Below, piece after piece: positions 12,601-25,481 of a DNA stretch of 64,000 nt. The stretch is from positions 2,578,359 through 2,642,358 of the forward strand of contig CH003364.1 of the NCBI GenBank assembly GCA_000149265.1, given 5' to 3'. Every line of letters begins with the position of its first letter. The stretch's first letter is position 1. Below the pieces are notes generated by a model. It was not told where the DNA came from. It made no database searches and worked only from the letters and a program-made list of their open reading frames with translations. The position numbers were made by a program, and so were the translations under genes. The stretch comes from Ciona savignyi. Its lineage: Eukaryota; Chordata; Ascidiacea; Phlebobranchia; Cionidae.

Positions 12601-15600
12601 ATGTTTTTGGTTATTGCTGCGCTAGTATGTGTTGTGCTTCTTGCTCTAGTAAAATGGATGATACCAGGGTGGGTGTTGGAAGACTTCCATTATTTGTCAA
12701 AGGCCATGAAAGCTGTGTCTTCGAAGAACCGAAATGTAAAAGAAAAAATTACACTTTCTCACATGTAAGTAAGCAATACGCTTTTTTAAAGATATGGATT
12801 TCAATACTGTTTGCATTGCATCTTTGTCTCAAGCAAAGCATTTAACAGTTGATGCCTTAATTCAATAGAATTCTGTCAAACTCTGATCTAACGCTGTCGA
12901 ATAAATGCAATAACTCTGTAACCCCAACTCAATTAAGTGATTTGACTATTCAGACTAGTTATTGTAGCACCGAGTATATGGTAAGTGGCCATTGTAACCA
13001 TAGATCTAAAGAACATGCAAATGTATAGTGTATTAAAGTAAAGTACTTAAACACCTTATACCAAACATACAGATTAAGTACGAATGCGGTCAAGTTCCCA
13101 AACAAAATATACCTGTACTACAAAGATGAAACGTACACATTCTCTGAAATGGATGGCTTAGTGAACAAAGTGTCCAGGGCACTGCTAGATATCGGAGTGA
13201 GGCAAGGAGACCAGGTATAGATATCGGATGCTTCACTCAAAATCACATATGAAATTATATATCTTATTTTGTTTTGTTATTTAAAAAGTTTCGTCAATTT
13301 GTTTTTAAAAATATTTCCGACTTCAATAATTGTGACATATTTGGGCACTTTTAATTTAAGTGACTGTTTAAAAGTTTTAACAATTTATTGTACCAGTAAT
13401 GTAAGTATTGCCTGAGATATAATTAGGTTTTGTTTTGATGGTTTACGAAGCCAGTTACATTGCAAATAGAATACAGTCACCACGACTGAGAAATCATGGC
13501 AAATCAGGGGAAATAAATTAAACTGTTGCAACAATGCCTACCTTGTGCATGTAACTTATATATATTCATTTATTTACCCTAATGATGATTGTAAAGGCAA
13601 TTTAAAGGTTTGTCTGAAGTAACCCAGCTGCAGTAGTTTCTATTATATAATAAGGATGTAGTGTGGTAAGATTTTGTGATATCTGTACGATTTGCACTAT
13701 ACCGGTTTATAAGATATGGCAGTCAGCCAAGTTCTCTTTTTCGAAATACATTGCTACTTGCCATTTGTTTCCTACTGCATTTATATATAATTGTTCCCTA
13801 GAAATACAGAAGTATTCTATTCTATCCTACATTGGCCAGATCCAATTAATAACATTTGTTCTTTATAATTTTTCACACAGATTGCTCTGTTTATGTTGAG
13901 CGAGCCTCTATACCTTGCTACTGTCCTCGCAAGTATTCGCATTGGGTCTGAGATCGCTCTCATCAACAGCAACTTGAAGAAATCCCCATTGATTCACACC
14001 TTGAAGTTGGTGGATGCAAAGTATTTGCTGGTCGGTTGCGATGATAATCTCGAGAAGGTGACATTTTGTATATCTTTGTGAATTGGAATTTATTGTTTTT
14101 TTAATTAACATTCCAAAAACTGTAAATAATTTTGAAATTTTTTAAATAAATAGTGCAACAACAGTTTATCAATTTGTTTTACTTTTGTTTATCTACTAGA
14201 AAATTTTCAATATCTTTTTTTTTTAAAAAACACGAGATTTTGCTGTTGGTTACTTAATTCTCCCGGGTTGGAGAATTCATGTTCATTATCAATACTTAAT
14301 TTGTGCCTTGCTTCTCAATCAGACTGTCGAAGAAATTAGATCTGATATCCCGGATGCTAAAATCGTGTTTTGGGGAGACAAGTCGGATGAAACCAGTTTT
14401 AATTTGAAGATCGGTAAGTTGTCTATAGTAATCTGTCACACATACAAAATTTTAACCAGTTGTTTTTGAGTAATGCACTCATATTGCTATAAAATTAGTG
14501 CATTGGATTTGTATGTGTAATATAAAACAATTCTCTACCATATAAAGCAGTGATTCCCAACCGCGGCTCCCAGCTAGCCTTCTTGCGGCTCTCATTGACC
14601 TTAGAAAATCCCCTAAAAATGTTAGAATCTGATTCTAATAATAAAAAAAATAAAATTAGTATTCTAAAATTACCCTTGCTTAGTTTGAAGGCTGGGAAAA
14701 GAGTTTTAACTTTATAGTTAAGATTAGCAAGGAAAGTTGTGAAAAGGCTGCTATTGTTACGTCACTGTTTTCTTAAAGCATTGTGTTTTCATGTTTTCAT
14801 GCGGCTCCATACGTATTCTAAAATTTGAAATTTGGCCCCGACATTTAAAAAGGTTGGGAACCACTGGTATAGAGTGTTGTCTGTGCTCACTTCGTGATCT
14901 GATAGCTCTGTGTATTTTAATAAACATTTAATTTTCCCAAAAAATCATTGTCGTATGTCCTATTAAATAATAATTCAGTCGCATATATTAATTTTACAAT
15001 TAAATTGTATCTGTTTTAAGGTACAAAATACAGTTCTATTGTTTTTTAAAAAAGTCATCAACTTTACAGTTAAAGCAGGAAGAGCTGTCCAAGAATATAT
15101 CAATGAGCAACACAGCTTGTTATATATTTACTTCTGGCACAACAGGTTGAAAAATAGTTTTATTAAATAATTATGAATTCTTTCACTCATTTAAATAAGA
15201 CACGAAAGTTCTGTGGAGATTTTAATGCAGCCATCATTGCACTGCATAGCACAATGTTTATAAGGGTGACAGCTTCGGCAGTCTGTCTTTAGAAAATGAT
15301 GGATGGATTGAAACCAGCATTAGGGCAAGTCATTTGTGTCCTTAAGCAGAGCTTAACAGATTCTGCCTGATTTCAACGACCCAATGGATTAACCTTTCAC
15401 AGTAGAGACAACTTATAATAATACAATTGTGTAATTTTCTGTCCATGTCGATAAAAAATAAAATATACATAACTGAAAGTGCAATTTTAAATGTCTAGCG
15501 AAATCAATATATCATTAAGTGTCTTATTATTAATAGAACACTGTATGTGATTCTGCTTTGTGTGGACAAACATATGAAAATGGGTTAAATTTTTGTATTG

Positions 15601-18600
15601 TTTGAATTTAAATTCAATTACTTTTTCCTGCGGACTAAAAATTGCCCAAATTGTTTTTAAATATGTATGTTTGGGCAACTGTAGGTATTGCAGTATGTTG
15701 TGTACGACATATTGCTTATTCTTGTTCAACCCGTCAATCTAAAAGGTGCAAATAATTACCATTACGGGACTCAAGATATAAAACTAGCAAGCTAATTATA
15801 TCTTTTAAACATTTATTTGGCATTTTTTTATGCCTTCTAATTCTAAACAAGAGATCTTTATTTGTGCAGGCTTACCAAAAGCTGTCATCATATCCCACGA
15901 AAAATGTCTTGGGATGGTTGCTATTCATCATTTTGTCGATATGCGTCAGGACGATGTAGTCTACACTGCATTACCACTTTACCACACTGCTGCTTTGCTG
16001 GTAGCTTGTATGACAAGTCTTAATTTAGGTAGGTTGCAATTTCTATGACCATTCACAATTAGAGCTTAGAAATTTTGCATAATACTGTGGATTTAAATAT
16101 GTTGTTAAAAATGGAAACTGTGGATTTAGATTGTTTAAAATGAATAATTTGGGTTTAAATAGGCCATTTAGAAAAAAAATACACTGGTTAAGCACCACCA
16201 ACCTAACTGTGGCTCAACTCCGGTAATAAACATGAATATAATAATCCTAATTAATTAACCCAAGTCCAAACATTTAAACCTAATAGGTTGTTCTGTTGTG
16301 TTGCGGAGAAAGTTTTCAGCAAGCAACTTACTGAGCGATTGTCGGAAATACAATGTCACCGTCCTTCAGTATATTGGGGAAGTCTTGAGATATTTATGCA
16401 ACCAGTCGCCAGTAAGTGGTTCTTTGTAATTTATTCTTAAATCTGTTGGAATGACTTAAACACGAATAGATGTGTGATTAAAACCTTACCTGTCTATCAT
16501 AAGTGTCATTAGGCAGGTCATTTTACAAACATTGTTCCATTATAGTACTAGTGTAACTAATTGTATTATAAAAAAATATTGCAACTTACCGTAATGGACT
16601 TTAAACTTGACATTATAAGCATAGGTCAGTTGTTCAGCCAAATAACTCGGATGGTTATTGTAGTGTTTACCAAGCTTGGGCAGTAGACCATTATCGCTCT
16701 GTGGATTAATTGTGCCAGGCCGCACAATAAAAAAGTTAGCCGCTATTGAACACTCTGTATTGAGAGAATCAGCTGGGTCTGCACAATCTACACCGTAATC
16801 TAACAGGCCATGGTAAAATTATCCGTTGATCAATCCACGTTTTCCTTTAATTATCTGATCTGTGTATAAATCCTGTTTGCTCTTCTGTCAGAATACAAAT
16901 GACACGTCCACCCGTTTAACCGTAGACCGCCGATGATAAAAATCACCAAATTCGAATTGCGCTCGGCAACGGCATGCGACCTGACGTGTGGACCAAGTTT
17001 TTGGATCGCTTCGGCCACAGTATTCAAATATTCGAGTTTTATGCGTCGACAGAGGGCAATGCCGGATTTGTGAATATGTTCAATAAATTCGGGTGCGTTG
17101 GTACCTGTTCTCCCATTATGAAGGTTTGTTTTATTGGCGGTATTATTGTAATAGTGCATATGAATGCGATATCAGCAGAAATCGGATACCCGCACATATG
17201 CCTGCTCACGTGGCAAGAGGACTAAACAGTACCGCCCAACAAAATTGTTGATTTAGATCACCGTCTGCGGAACGAAATTGTAGCCATGATTGAAAATGTT
17301 GTCCAAATCGCTCATTGGTAGTGAATCGGGCTGTTAGCCCAAAGATGGTAGAATAATAAAAAAACAGGGCTTTAAATTACCTAACCGACTTGTGTACTAG
17401 TCGGCACTTGTAGTAAATAGTGAAGGAATACTTGTTTAGATAGTTGACATTTGTATCCATTAAATGGTATTAACTATGATCTTACTTCATGCATTACAGA
17501 AAATAGGTGGCTATGCTTTTGTCCAATATGACAGGGACACTGGCAATCCAATAAGAAATGAAAAAGGAAGGTAAGACGTCAATTGTGTTCTGAGTAAATG
17601 CGAAGATGATTATTTTTCGATTAATATGAATTCTTAAATGTAACGAAATCTTTCTGGTTTTCCCAGGCTGGAGAATTAAACATAAATACCCCCGATCCTA
17701 TCCAATCTTTAACTCACTGCATTAAGGAATGTATCACAATTCTTGCACAATGCATTAGGCAGCTTTACTTTACTTCAGGTGTATAGAAGTGGCTTTGAAT
17801 GAGCCAGGTGTGTTGATAGCCAAAGTGACCAAGAGTGCGAAATATCAACCATATAAAGGTGACCTTAAGATGACGCAAAGGAAATTATTGCACAATGTTT
17901 TCAAGGTAGGTTGTAAAAACCAAACTGCAACTATTTTTTTATTTCCCTTTATTATGATCACACGTTGGACTAAGTCGAAAGTTGTGGGTTCAAAACCATC
18001 TGTTAGCTAATCAGTTGTATTTCCTTGCTTTGCAATCAGCGACATTGTTTGAACCCAATAGATTGCTAGATAGATAAAAATGTCTCCTAACGTATAATTA
18101 AACACACTTTAATAACCCCAGTAACCCTAATGGTAATGAGGTAATATGACGTCGTCATATAATGCTTAAAACAATGCCACACCGACATTTGTTTATATTA
18201 ACTATAGTCTACCTAGTTCAGAAACCGATTAGACTGACTTACTTGCATTCACTGGATCGAAGCAACGTTAAAAGGATTACACATGCTCCGACAGTGATAA
18301 AGATGGAGTTTAATTCTAGAACTTTATTTGTATAAATACGGTGGTAACACCTCCGTTTTTTAACTACAATTTAATGTTTACATGAAGAATAATGGTTGTT
18401 TTATTTATGTCTCCAGAATATTAGGCTCGAATTTACCAAAGCTTATTTTCATTACTGAAATAAAATTAAAAAAATAAAACCGAGTAAAACACTTTTCCAG
18501 GAAGGCGACGAGTATTATAATTCTGGTGATGTGCTGGTGGTAGATGGTGAGTACAAACTCACCTTTTACGACCGTGTCGGCGACACGTTTCGTTGGAAAG

Positions 18601-21243
18601 GGGAAAACGTGTCAACCAACGAAGTGAGCGATACGATCGCAGATGCTGGTGGCATCAAGGAGTGCAATGTATATGGGGTCAAAGTACCTGGTGAGTACAT
18701 GACGTTGGACAGGAATTAAACGCACGTAAATTTTGCCAGGGTTTCTGCCATGGCGGTTAAGTAGTGTGACCATATATCTGTTGATAGTAGAAAAATACGG
18801 TCGTGTATCAGAATATTACGTAACTACACGGATTACCTCGGCTATTACAATATGTTTAATATGAGACATATTTGCTTTAATTTCTGTTTTGTTCATTATT
18901 CCCCCAATTTTTTTGGTACTGAGGCTAGTTTCGAGCCTATTATGAACTCGTCACCAAGACTGTTTTTTTTATATGGGAAGCAATATATAAAATCGGTCAC
19001 GTTATCCAATATGCCACAACCGTTCATTTTCCCACCAAGTTAAACCAACGACGGTAATTGGGTGGCCATGCACACAGGCGACTGGTTTGGCCACAAAAAC
19101 TTCCGCTTGGCGGTTATACGAGCACTACTACTGAGCTATCGTTCTCACTTCAACGTACGATGTCCGACTATCCAAATGTTACGATACAATTAAAAAGTTA
19201 AAGAAGTGCTTGAAGTTATCCAGTATATAGATGATTACAATCACTTCATTAGCTTTATAGTCACGACCGTGTTATATTTATCTCTACATATATATTTCAC
19301 CTGAACCGACACCTTCATTCTCTTTATTCAAATAGATTCGTTTAAATAAATCAAGAATCATATAGTAAACTTGGTGCCAGAACAGGTTAACTAAATAATT
19401 ACTGTAAACTTAAAGAATAAAAAAACTAGTGCCTACATTAAAACGTTTAGCAATGTAATCATTCCAGCTTCGATTCTTAATTATTAAAAAATCTTAATAT
19501 GAAATGTACTATTTTTACTTGATGTTTTTGCTAAGATTATTGTACAACACAATGTATATTGCTACGGCAATTGTACATCTTTATATACAATGTATCAGGT
19601 TGTGACGGGAGAGCCGGCATGGCCGCCATCGTGATCGGTGAAAACAACGACTTCAGTTTGACCAATCTCTATCGGTTTTTGATAAACGTTTTACCGAAGT
19701 ACGCCGTTCCTATCTTCATAAGGTATAGTGTGGAAATTGTCTGTCTTGTGAAATGTTTTCACGTTTTCGGCATTTTTATTGTTCGTTTTTGATCACATTC
19801 AAGGGAAAATTTCCATTTGGAAATGGAGTTAAATTTCATGGAATCAGCATATGCGTTATTTACATATAAGCAAACCGAACGGCAAACTCGCGTCACACCT
19901 GTTTCAAGTTACGCCTCGAATCCAAATGTCAAGATGTTGTTTTGGCTTCATGATAAGTAGGGCCAACTCTGAAACGCCGCTGATTGTTTGCGTTTTGCGT
20001 TGATCCAAAACCAAAACAGCAGTTGTGTGTGCTTAGTCGGTTTTTAAGCGGCCTCGTGGCAGGTAAACGAAAGTCAGTGGTGCAAGGTGCATAAAACCGC
20101 ACCGGCACACTATTATGTTCGCCAACCGGAAGGTCATGGTTTTGATTCTCGTGACAGCTATTGCTGTGCTCGTGTCTTTCATCATGCTGCTTGTTCTACA
20201 CATTGCTGCTATAAATGTGATCTTTCGTCGAAACGATCGCCGGTCTCAAAAGTACTAAAATACATTGTTTTGTCGCTGACTCAGGTACTTAACAGACGCC
20301 TTGCTGCTTCTCTCCAAAGTGTGATTATTTTGCCTTTTACTAAAAAGAGCAGTTAAATGAGCCTTAAACAGTTTAAAAAAAAAAATTTAAAGGACATTGC
20401 CCTGTTCCAACTTGATACGAAGGTGTGGTTTAGTTTACAGCAAATAAATAAAGTCAAAAACACTGCATGAGCTTCCACAATTATGAAACATATGATGTCA
20501 TAGTTTTAACTTATTTAAACGACTTATCCTCACACCACGAATATTAACAAGAATAAAAAAAATATATTCCTAATGCGTTGTTTAAGCCAATTATTTGTTA
20601 AAGTCCATCAAGTAACTTAGAAACATCTTATTTGATGCGTATGGCTGGGCCATAGTTTCGCGCGTCGTGCCATTTGCCAGAAGTTTCTCAAAACACTTTT
20701 CCTTTCGATTAGCTTATGTGTAGCACCAAACAACGTTGGGTTTAAAAACAAGTTGGCTTGTCAGTTATACTCGCGTGCGTTGCTTAAATTCAGTGGTTTA
20801 ATGTGTTGACAAAAACTGTGGAAAATCCTCTATCGTATTTAACAGACTGACGTTAAAGCCACTGATTCGTACACCTGGTGATAAAGCATAGTCCTAACAA
20901 CCTAACCCAAATGTGGATTTTAGAATTTCTGACCATTTTAACGCTTCCACACCTAGGGATTATCATGCCATATTCGTAGCTTTAAATCTATCATAAATCA
21001 TTCCAATGTTGACCGACAACTCCACTGTAAGTAACGTACTTTTAATGTACCGAAAACAGGGTAAGTCCGGAGCTGGAGATTACTTCCACACTGAAGATGC
21101 GTAAGACAACACTACAGACTGAGGGATTCGACATATCGCGGGTAAACGACCCGATTTATGTTTTAGACCCAGATTCTCAGACCTACGCCCCACTCACCCC
21201 AGAAATATTTCAAAAAATTGAAAATTGCAGTTTACGGTTTTAA
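12601..21243 (+). CDS. SLC27A: FATP/very-long-chain acyl-CoA synthetase, SLC27A family (copy 2)
   Basis: Thirteen exons: 12601-12764, 13073-13214, 13881-14057, 14323-14413, 15083(or 15070)-15145, 15870-16028, 16287-16411, 16926-17123, 17500-17570, 17779-17905, 18501-18690, 19599-19722, 21060-21243. Nine exon lengths equal those of copy 1 (142, 177, 159, 125, 198, 71, 127, 190 and more by position), so this is a tandem duplicate. It encodes an N-terminal membrane helix, [28 protein letters not shown] and about 604 residues. The exon 4-5 join is unsure: the strong acceptor ending at 15069 shifts the frame by one base, while a weak AG ending at 15082 keeps it. Introns are larger and hold more mobile elements than those of copy 1. 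The role should match copy 1, possibly with another chain-length range. Confidence 0.88.
14548..14866. mobile_element. hAT-like MITE in intron 4 of FATP copy 2
   Basis: A 319-bp element bounded by CAGTGATTCCCAACC and GGTTGGGAACCACTG, near-perfect inverted termini. The 8-bp flanks are ATATAAAG (14540-14547) and GTATAGAG (14867-14874), six of eight matching. Inside, GCGGCTC recurs near both ends. It carries no transposase and lies within the intron between exons 4 and 5. Confidence 0.75.
17950..18035 (+). repeat. tRNA-derived SINE fragment
   Basis: A short stretch in the intron after exon 10 of FATP copy 2 contains GTGGGTTCAAAACC, a B-box-like promoter element, followed by AATCAGTTGT. It resembles the head of the SINE family seen complete at 34433-34735, but only a fragment is visible. 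Confidence 0.4.
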
Positions 21244-21702
21244 GACTAGTTTTTTATTGTCATTTACAATGTCCGGTCAGAAATTTTAATGACGTTCGGT
21301 ATGACATCACTTCCCATTGCTCTGAATCGCCCGCTAAGTGAAGCGAGTGTGCGAGAATTCTTAAAAAACGCACTTTAAAATTTAATTGTAAACCTGCATA
21401 AGACTTACTACAACAAGTGTCGTCATGCACGTATTCTTATTCGGTTTTCGTATAAAAAGGGTTTTAGTTTTGTATTTTACTCACTGTGCATCCTAACATT
21501 ATTGCAAATTGTACATTCTGCACTAACATTATCAATCATAAGTTTACCTGTTACGCCGATTTTTTTGCTATACACATTGCAGTTTTAACATTGGCATACA
21601 ATGCTTTAACCTCTTATCTCATTTTATTTTACACTACGTATTTGTAAATCGCTACCTTAACAATATATACGCATTACCTAACTGAACTGTAAACAATTTC
21701 CA

Positions 21703-21708
21703 AATAAA
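21703..21708 (+). terminator. Polyadenylation signal of FATP copy 2
   Basis: AATAAA 460 bases after the stop codon of FATP copy 2, in AT-rich sequence. It is the most convincing polyadenylation signal for this gene. Confidence 0.5.
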
Positions 21709-21885
21709 TACTTTAACATACCATGTTGCATAGATTGGAATTGCTTATTTCTTAACGACCATACCAAGGTTTAAACCAATTATTATTGGTCTTCACTAAA
21801 TCTCACTGGTGTAACCATTCTCTGTACTTCAGACACACCACCGATAGATAAGTTTGGTAAGTCAGTGCGTTCCTTTGAGCTAAAG

Positions 21886-22112
21886 GTTAGGATAGAATAC
21901 TCTTGTTTTTTCCCGTGAGTGGTAAAACCAAGGGTGTTAACAAACGGGAAATCGCCAGATTACCTCGCGCCCACCGTCGATTTCCGAATCTATTGCATTG
22001 TGTTGTGTATTGATTCACACGTTCCTTTAATTAAGTAGAACCCATTAATTCCTGGGTTTAGGCAATGTCCGTTAAGTGGCCTGCCCAAGGACATAACCTA
22101 CTTGCTTTCCCA
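21886..22112 (-). mobile_element. tRNA-derived SINE, reverse orientation
   Basis: Read on the minus strand this matches the body and tail of the SINE at 34433-34735: TTAAGTGG-type middle, ACACAACACAATGCAATAG, GGGCGCGAGGTAATCTGGCG and a tail near CCCACTCACGGG. The tRNA-like head is degraded. It abuts another SINE in the opposite direction. Confidence 0.75.
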
Positions 22113-22116
22113 AGGT

Positions 22117-22440
22117 CATAACCGACAAGGTTGTTGGTTCAAAACTGGTCTCTACCAAGTTGGTTGTGTCCTTGGGCAAACCACTTAACGGAAATTGCCT
22201 GAACCTATTGGAATGATGATTTCTACCGAATTGAAAGAAAGTTTTAATTATACCCGCGTTTTACACTCATGGGGATAAACCTAATTATCCTAACCATATC
22301 CGACACACTTCAAGAAATCCGGTAACCCGACTGTGGGCGCGAGGTGATCTGACGATTACTTCGTGCGTTAACGTCCATTGTGTTTTCTCATTCATGGGAA
22401 TAAACATGAATATTCTATCTTATCCACTTAAGTCAAGTCG
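22117..22440 (+). mobile_element. tRNA-derived SINE, head-to-head with the previous one
   Basis: Starts within the tRNA-like region (AAGGTTGTTGGTTCAAAACT, a B-box match), then GTTGTGTCCTTGGGC, CTTAACGGAAATTGCCTGAA, CGGTAACCCGACTGTGGGCG, GAGGTGATCTGACGATTACT and the tail ATAAACATGAATATTCTATC. Together with 21886-22112 it forms an imperfect palindrome around 22085-22125. Confidence 0.8.
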
Positions 22441-25400
22441 GCATAAAAAACATTAAGTTTTACAAACGTCTTAATATATTCCTTTAATTAGCTGCACAAT
22501 CGTGTACCTGCATGTATGCCCATCGTCCACTTATTCACCTTTGTGCACTATCGAGCCAGTTTTTTGTTTATATCTTTTATTATTTATTATAGGTCGTGTG
22601 GGCTGCTAGTTAATAGCATACACCTGCTATTTAATAGCATACACTTTAAAGATGAAACCTGAATAATTTGATCAAAATCCATTAAGAACTGAGTAAAACA
22701 AATGTTTTTGTATTAAATTACATCTATTATTATCAGCATAAAAAGTACTTTATGTACCGATAAACAAATTTTTGTCAGAAAAGTAATATGTACATTAATT
22801 AGAATATGATCAGACATTTTATAGGTGAGAAAACACCAGGAGTTTTGAGCAGCTAGAAACGTGTTGAGTCCATCAGTTGATCTTCGGCTTGTACTTAACA
22901 ACGTCCATTGAGTGCTTTGTCAATGCACGCATGTGAATAAATTGGGCAACGCAAACAAAGGGGAAAACAGGTATCCATTTGGCAATGTCCGGGTCTGATT
23001 AACAAGTAAGTATTTCTGGGGTTCTGGTACGTCAAGCCACTAGTGCGGTACGATGCTAAAAATACGTGAGGTGTCGCAATGTGAACACAACAAGTCCGCG
23101 GTTCCGGGTATGTGCTTACTCGTTTTGAAAACAGACGGACAGAATTCGTTCGGTTGACTTTGTTACTAATACTTGTGGGCAAATCCAATTTAAGGATTTT
23201 TCCACTGCAGTTGTCCACATGTTAGAAGTAAATGTTGAGAAGGGGGCTCTTAATTTTGATATGACATGTCGACCTAGGTTATAAACTATAAAGCCTCAAA
23301 AGTAATTTTTTTCAACGAAAGAAAATCTTTACAAATTATATCACGAAAATATATAGGATTGTGAATATAACATATACGTGGCTCCCACCATTTGTCGCTT
23401 GGAAGTTAATGTCAGCCAAATTGGCTACATAGGACTGTTTTTGGACGATTTGTTGTTGTGATGTGTCATTGGCGTAACGAAGATTTTCCAATTTCTCATC
23501 GGCGATTTCCTTTTAACCCCACAACAACCGTTATTTCCCTTGTTACAAAGCGAAATTGGAATATTTATAAATTCTCTAACATTTAACATACTTCCCAGCA
23601 ATTGTCTTATTGTAGCGGTGCAGTGATCCGTCCTGTGTGATAATAAATATAGACATACAGCGTGAAGGCAGGTGTGACCGCAAAAAGAGCTTTTGGGTTT
23701 GCATTACATCCTTGGTTTAGGTTCGTGTGGTTCTATCTGCGCCAGTTACGGTCCACTACCGATAAGAATGAGATATAGGGTATAATTTCGGTCATCAGAT
23801 TGCAGGTTTTATAACCGTCTGCAAAATGAGTGTGGTCTGTGAATCGGAGATTCTAAAGGAATACGCGCTATATTTGGCGCAGTCCGTATCATTATCCCCA
23901 AATATTACATGTGGGTACAATAGAGCCGAAGTTAAATGAGGCTTAGCGCCACATATATTTACGACAACAAAGTAGCTATACTTCAATGGAACAAAACGCT
24001 TCATGTATATCTGAGATTGGTGAGATGTGCTCTGTACTGACGTCACAACCTCTTGCCGTGAATACGTCATGAAGTGACGAGAGTGTGTGAGAATTATTAG
24101 TCCTAAATATTTTGGAACACATCGGATTTCGAACTGTTCATTTTTCCAACTAAAATTGGATAACATTTATTTACATTGCACCGCGAGCTCACAAATTATA
24201 ATATCGACCACATTTGCAATGCAACCAAAATAAAATTTATTTTTACAAAACGTCGGGTACACACCGGATATAAGTGTAGTCACGATAAATAATGACGGTG
24301 TTAATTACCAGACAAGTTCAGTTTCAATCCGTTTCCACTTTTGTAACATGTCTGCGGGGTTTTGGATTCGAATAAATCGTTCACGGCGTACACAAGGACA
24401 CATGTGCATGTAGCCCGTACAGTTAAATCGTGGTACTCAACATAAGCCGCTCTGTCACACTTACTTTATAACGAAAAATCAATATTACATTATATTTGGC
24501 ATGTTGTTGCGCCATACTAGACGTTATTATCTAATAGTTATAATTGCTCGCGCGGAGGGGCGAGTTCATATCTTTACTTTAGGTTTGTTGATGGGTCAAT
24601 TTCTTGCGTTAGTTAAGTTTGATATATTGGTATAATAGCCTCGTATTACCGATAGTTGCCCTTATTTATTGTATTAAGTTCCACAAATTTGACCGTTATT
24701 AGAGTTGTCTTGAGCATAAAGAGCGTAAATTTGGCCGTATTTTAAAGATGCGCCTGTGTTCACTTAAACTAGTTGCTTGCCAGTAGGGCTGTCTGTTCAG
24801 CCTTTTTATTACACAAAATGCTATAATTGGCCGGTTTGCGTTTGGCGAAAACACTGCTTTGTTCGTGCGACTTCACTTTTGTTGTAGTTATATACAGTTA
24901 CGCACGCAGTTTTGGAAAATTTTTATGACACATCGTCGTTACGAGGCATTTTTTGCCAAGAAATGAGATTTTTTGGTCCTAAACACAAATATTTGGTGAC
25001 GATTCATTATATTCTGCTTACTTCGCATTTTCTTTATTTCTTTTGCAGTCATTACCTCAACACTTAAGTTTCAGTTATATTGTAGCCTCTGTTATTTAAT
25101 TAAAAATTAATTTGACAGTAAAATGCTTTTGACATCCATAAACCATGCTAACAACATGCTGCAGCATAGAACACTAAAATATTCTCTGGAAATATTATTT
25201 TATTGTGCTATTGCTGTAATAGTCAGTTTTCCAATATTAATACCGAGTGCTTTAAAAAAAACTAAACACATACTATAGCACACATCATTGGATGATATTT
25301 TGTGTAGATTTAATTTGATTGTCCTACTAGTTCAAGAGTAAAACAACAATGGTAATTCTTTTGTGTTGTGTAGTATATTTTCAGTTGTGACGTAATACAG

Positions 25401-25481
25401 AATAATGAAATATCAACTAGAGAACGATAAAAGCAAGTGCAGTGTGCATGCAGTGTGTAAAAACGTTCTTTTATCTTGAAA
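22441..25481. other. Gene-poor interval
   Basis: Three kilobases between FATP copy 2 and the CAP gene pair. A short direct repeat (TTAATAGCATACAC, twice at 22609-22646) is visible. Open frames of 107 and 123 codons on the minus strand (22895-23218, 23795-24166) show no recognisable domain, codon bias or splice context. Downstream of the CAP gene stop, TTTAAT at 25309-25314 and TTTATT at 25198-25203 are candidate minus-strand polyadenylation signals. Confidence 0.4.

Noticed and set aside
4121..21243. FATP pair as a tunicate operon
   Set aside because: The stop-to-start gap is about 1.85 kb, far larger than the very short gaps typical of tunicate operons.
23795..24166. 123-codon minus-strand open frame
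   Set aside because: No recognisable motif, no paralog in the window, and no splice or promoter context.
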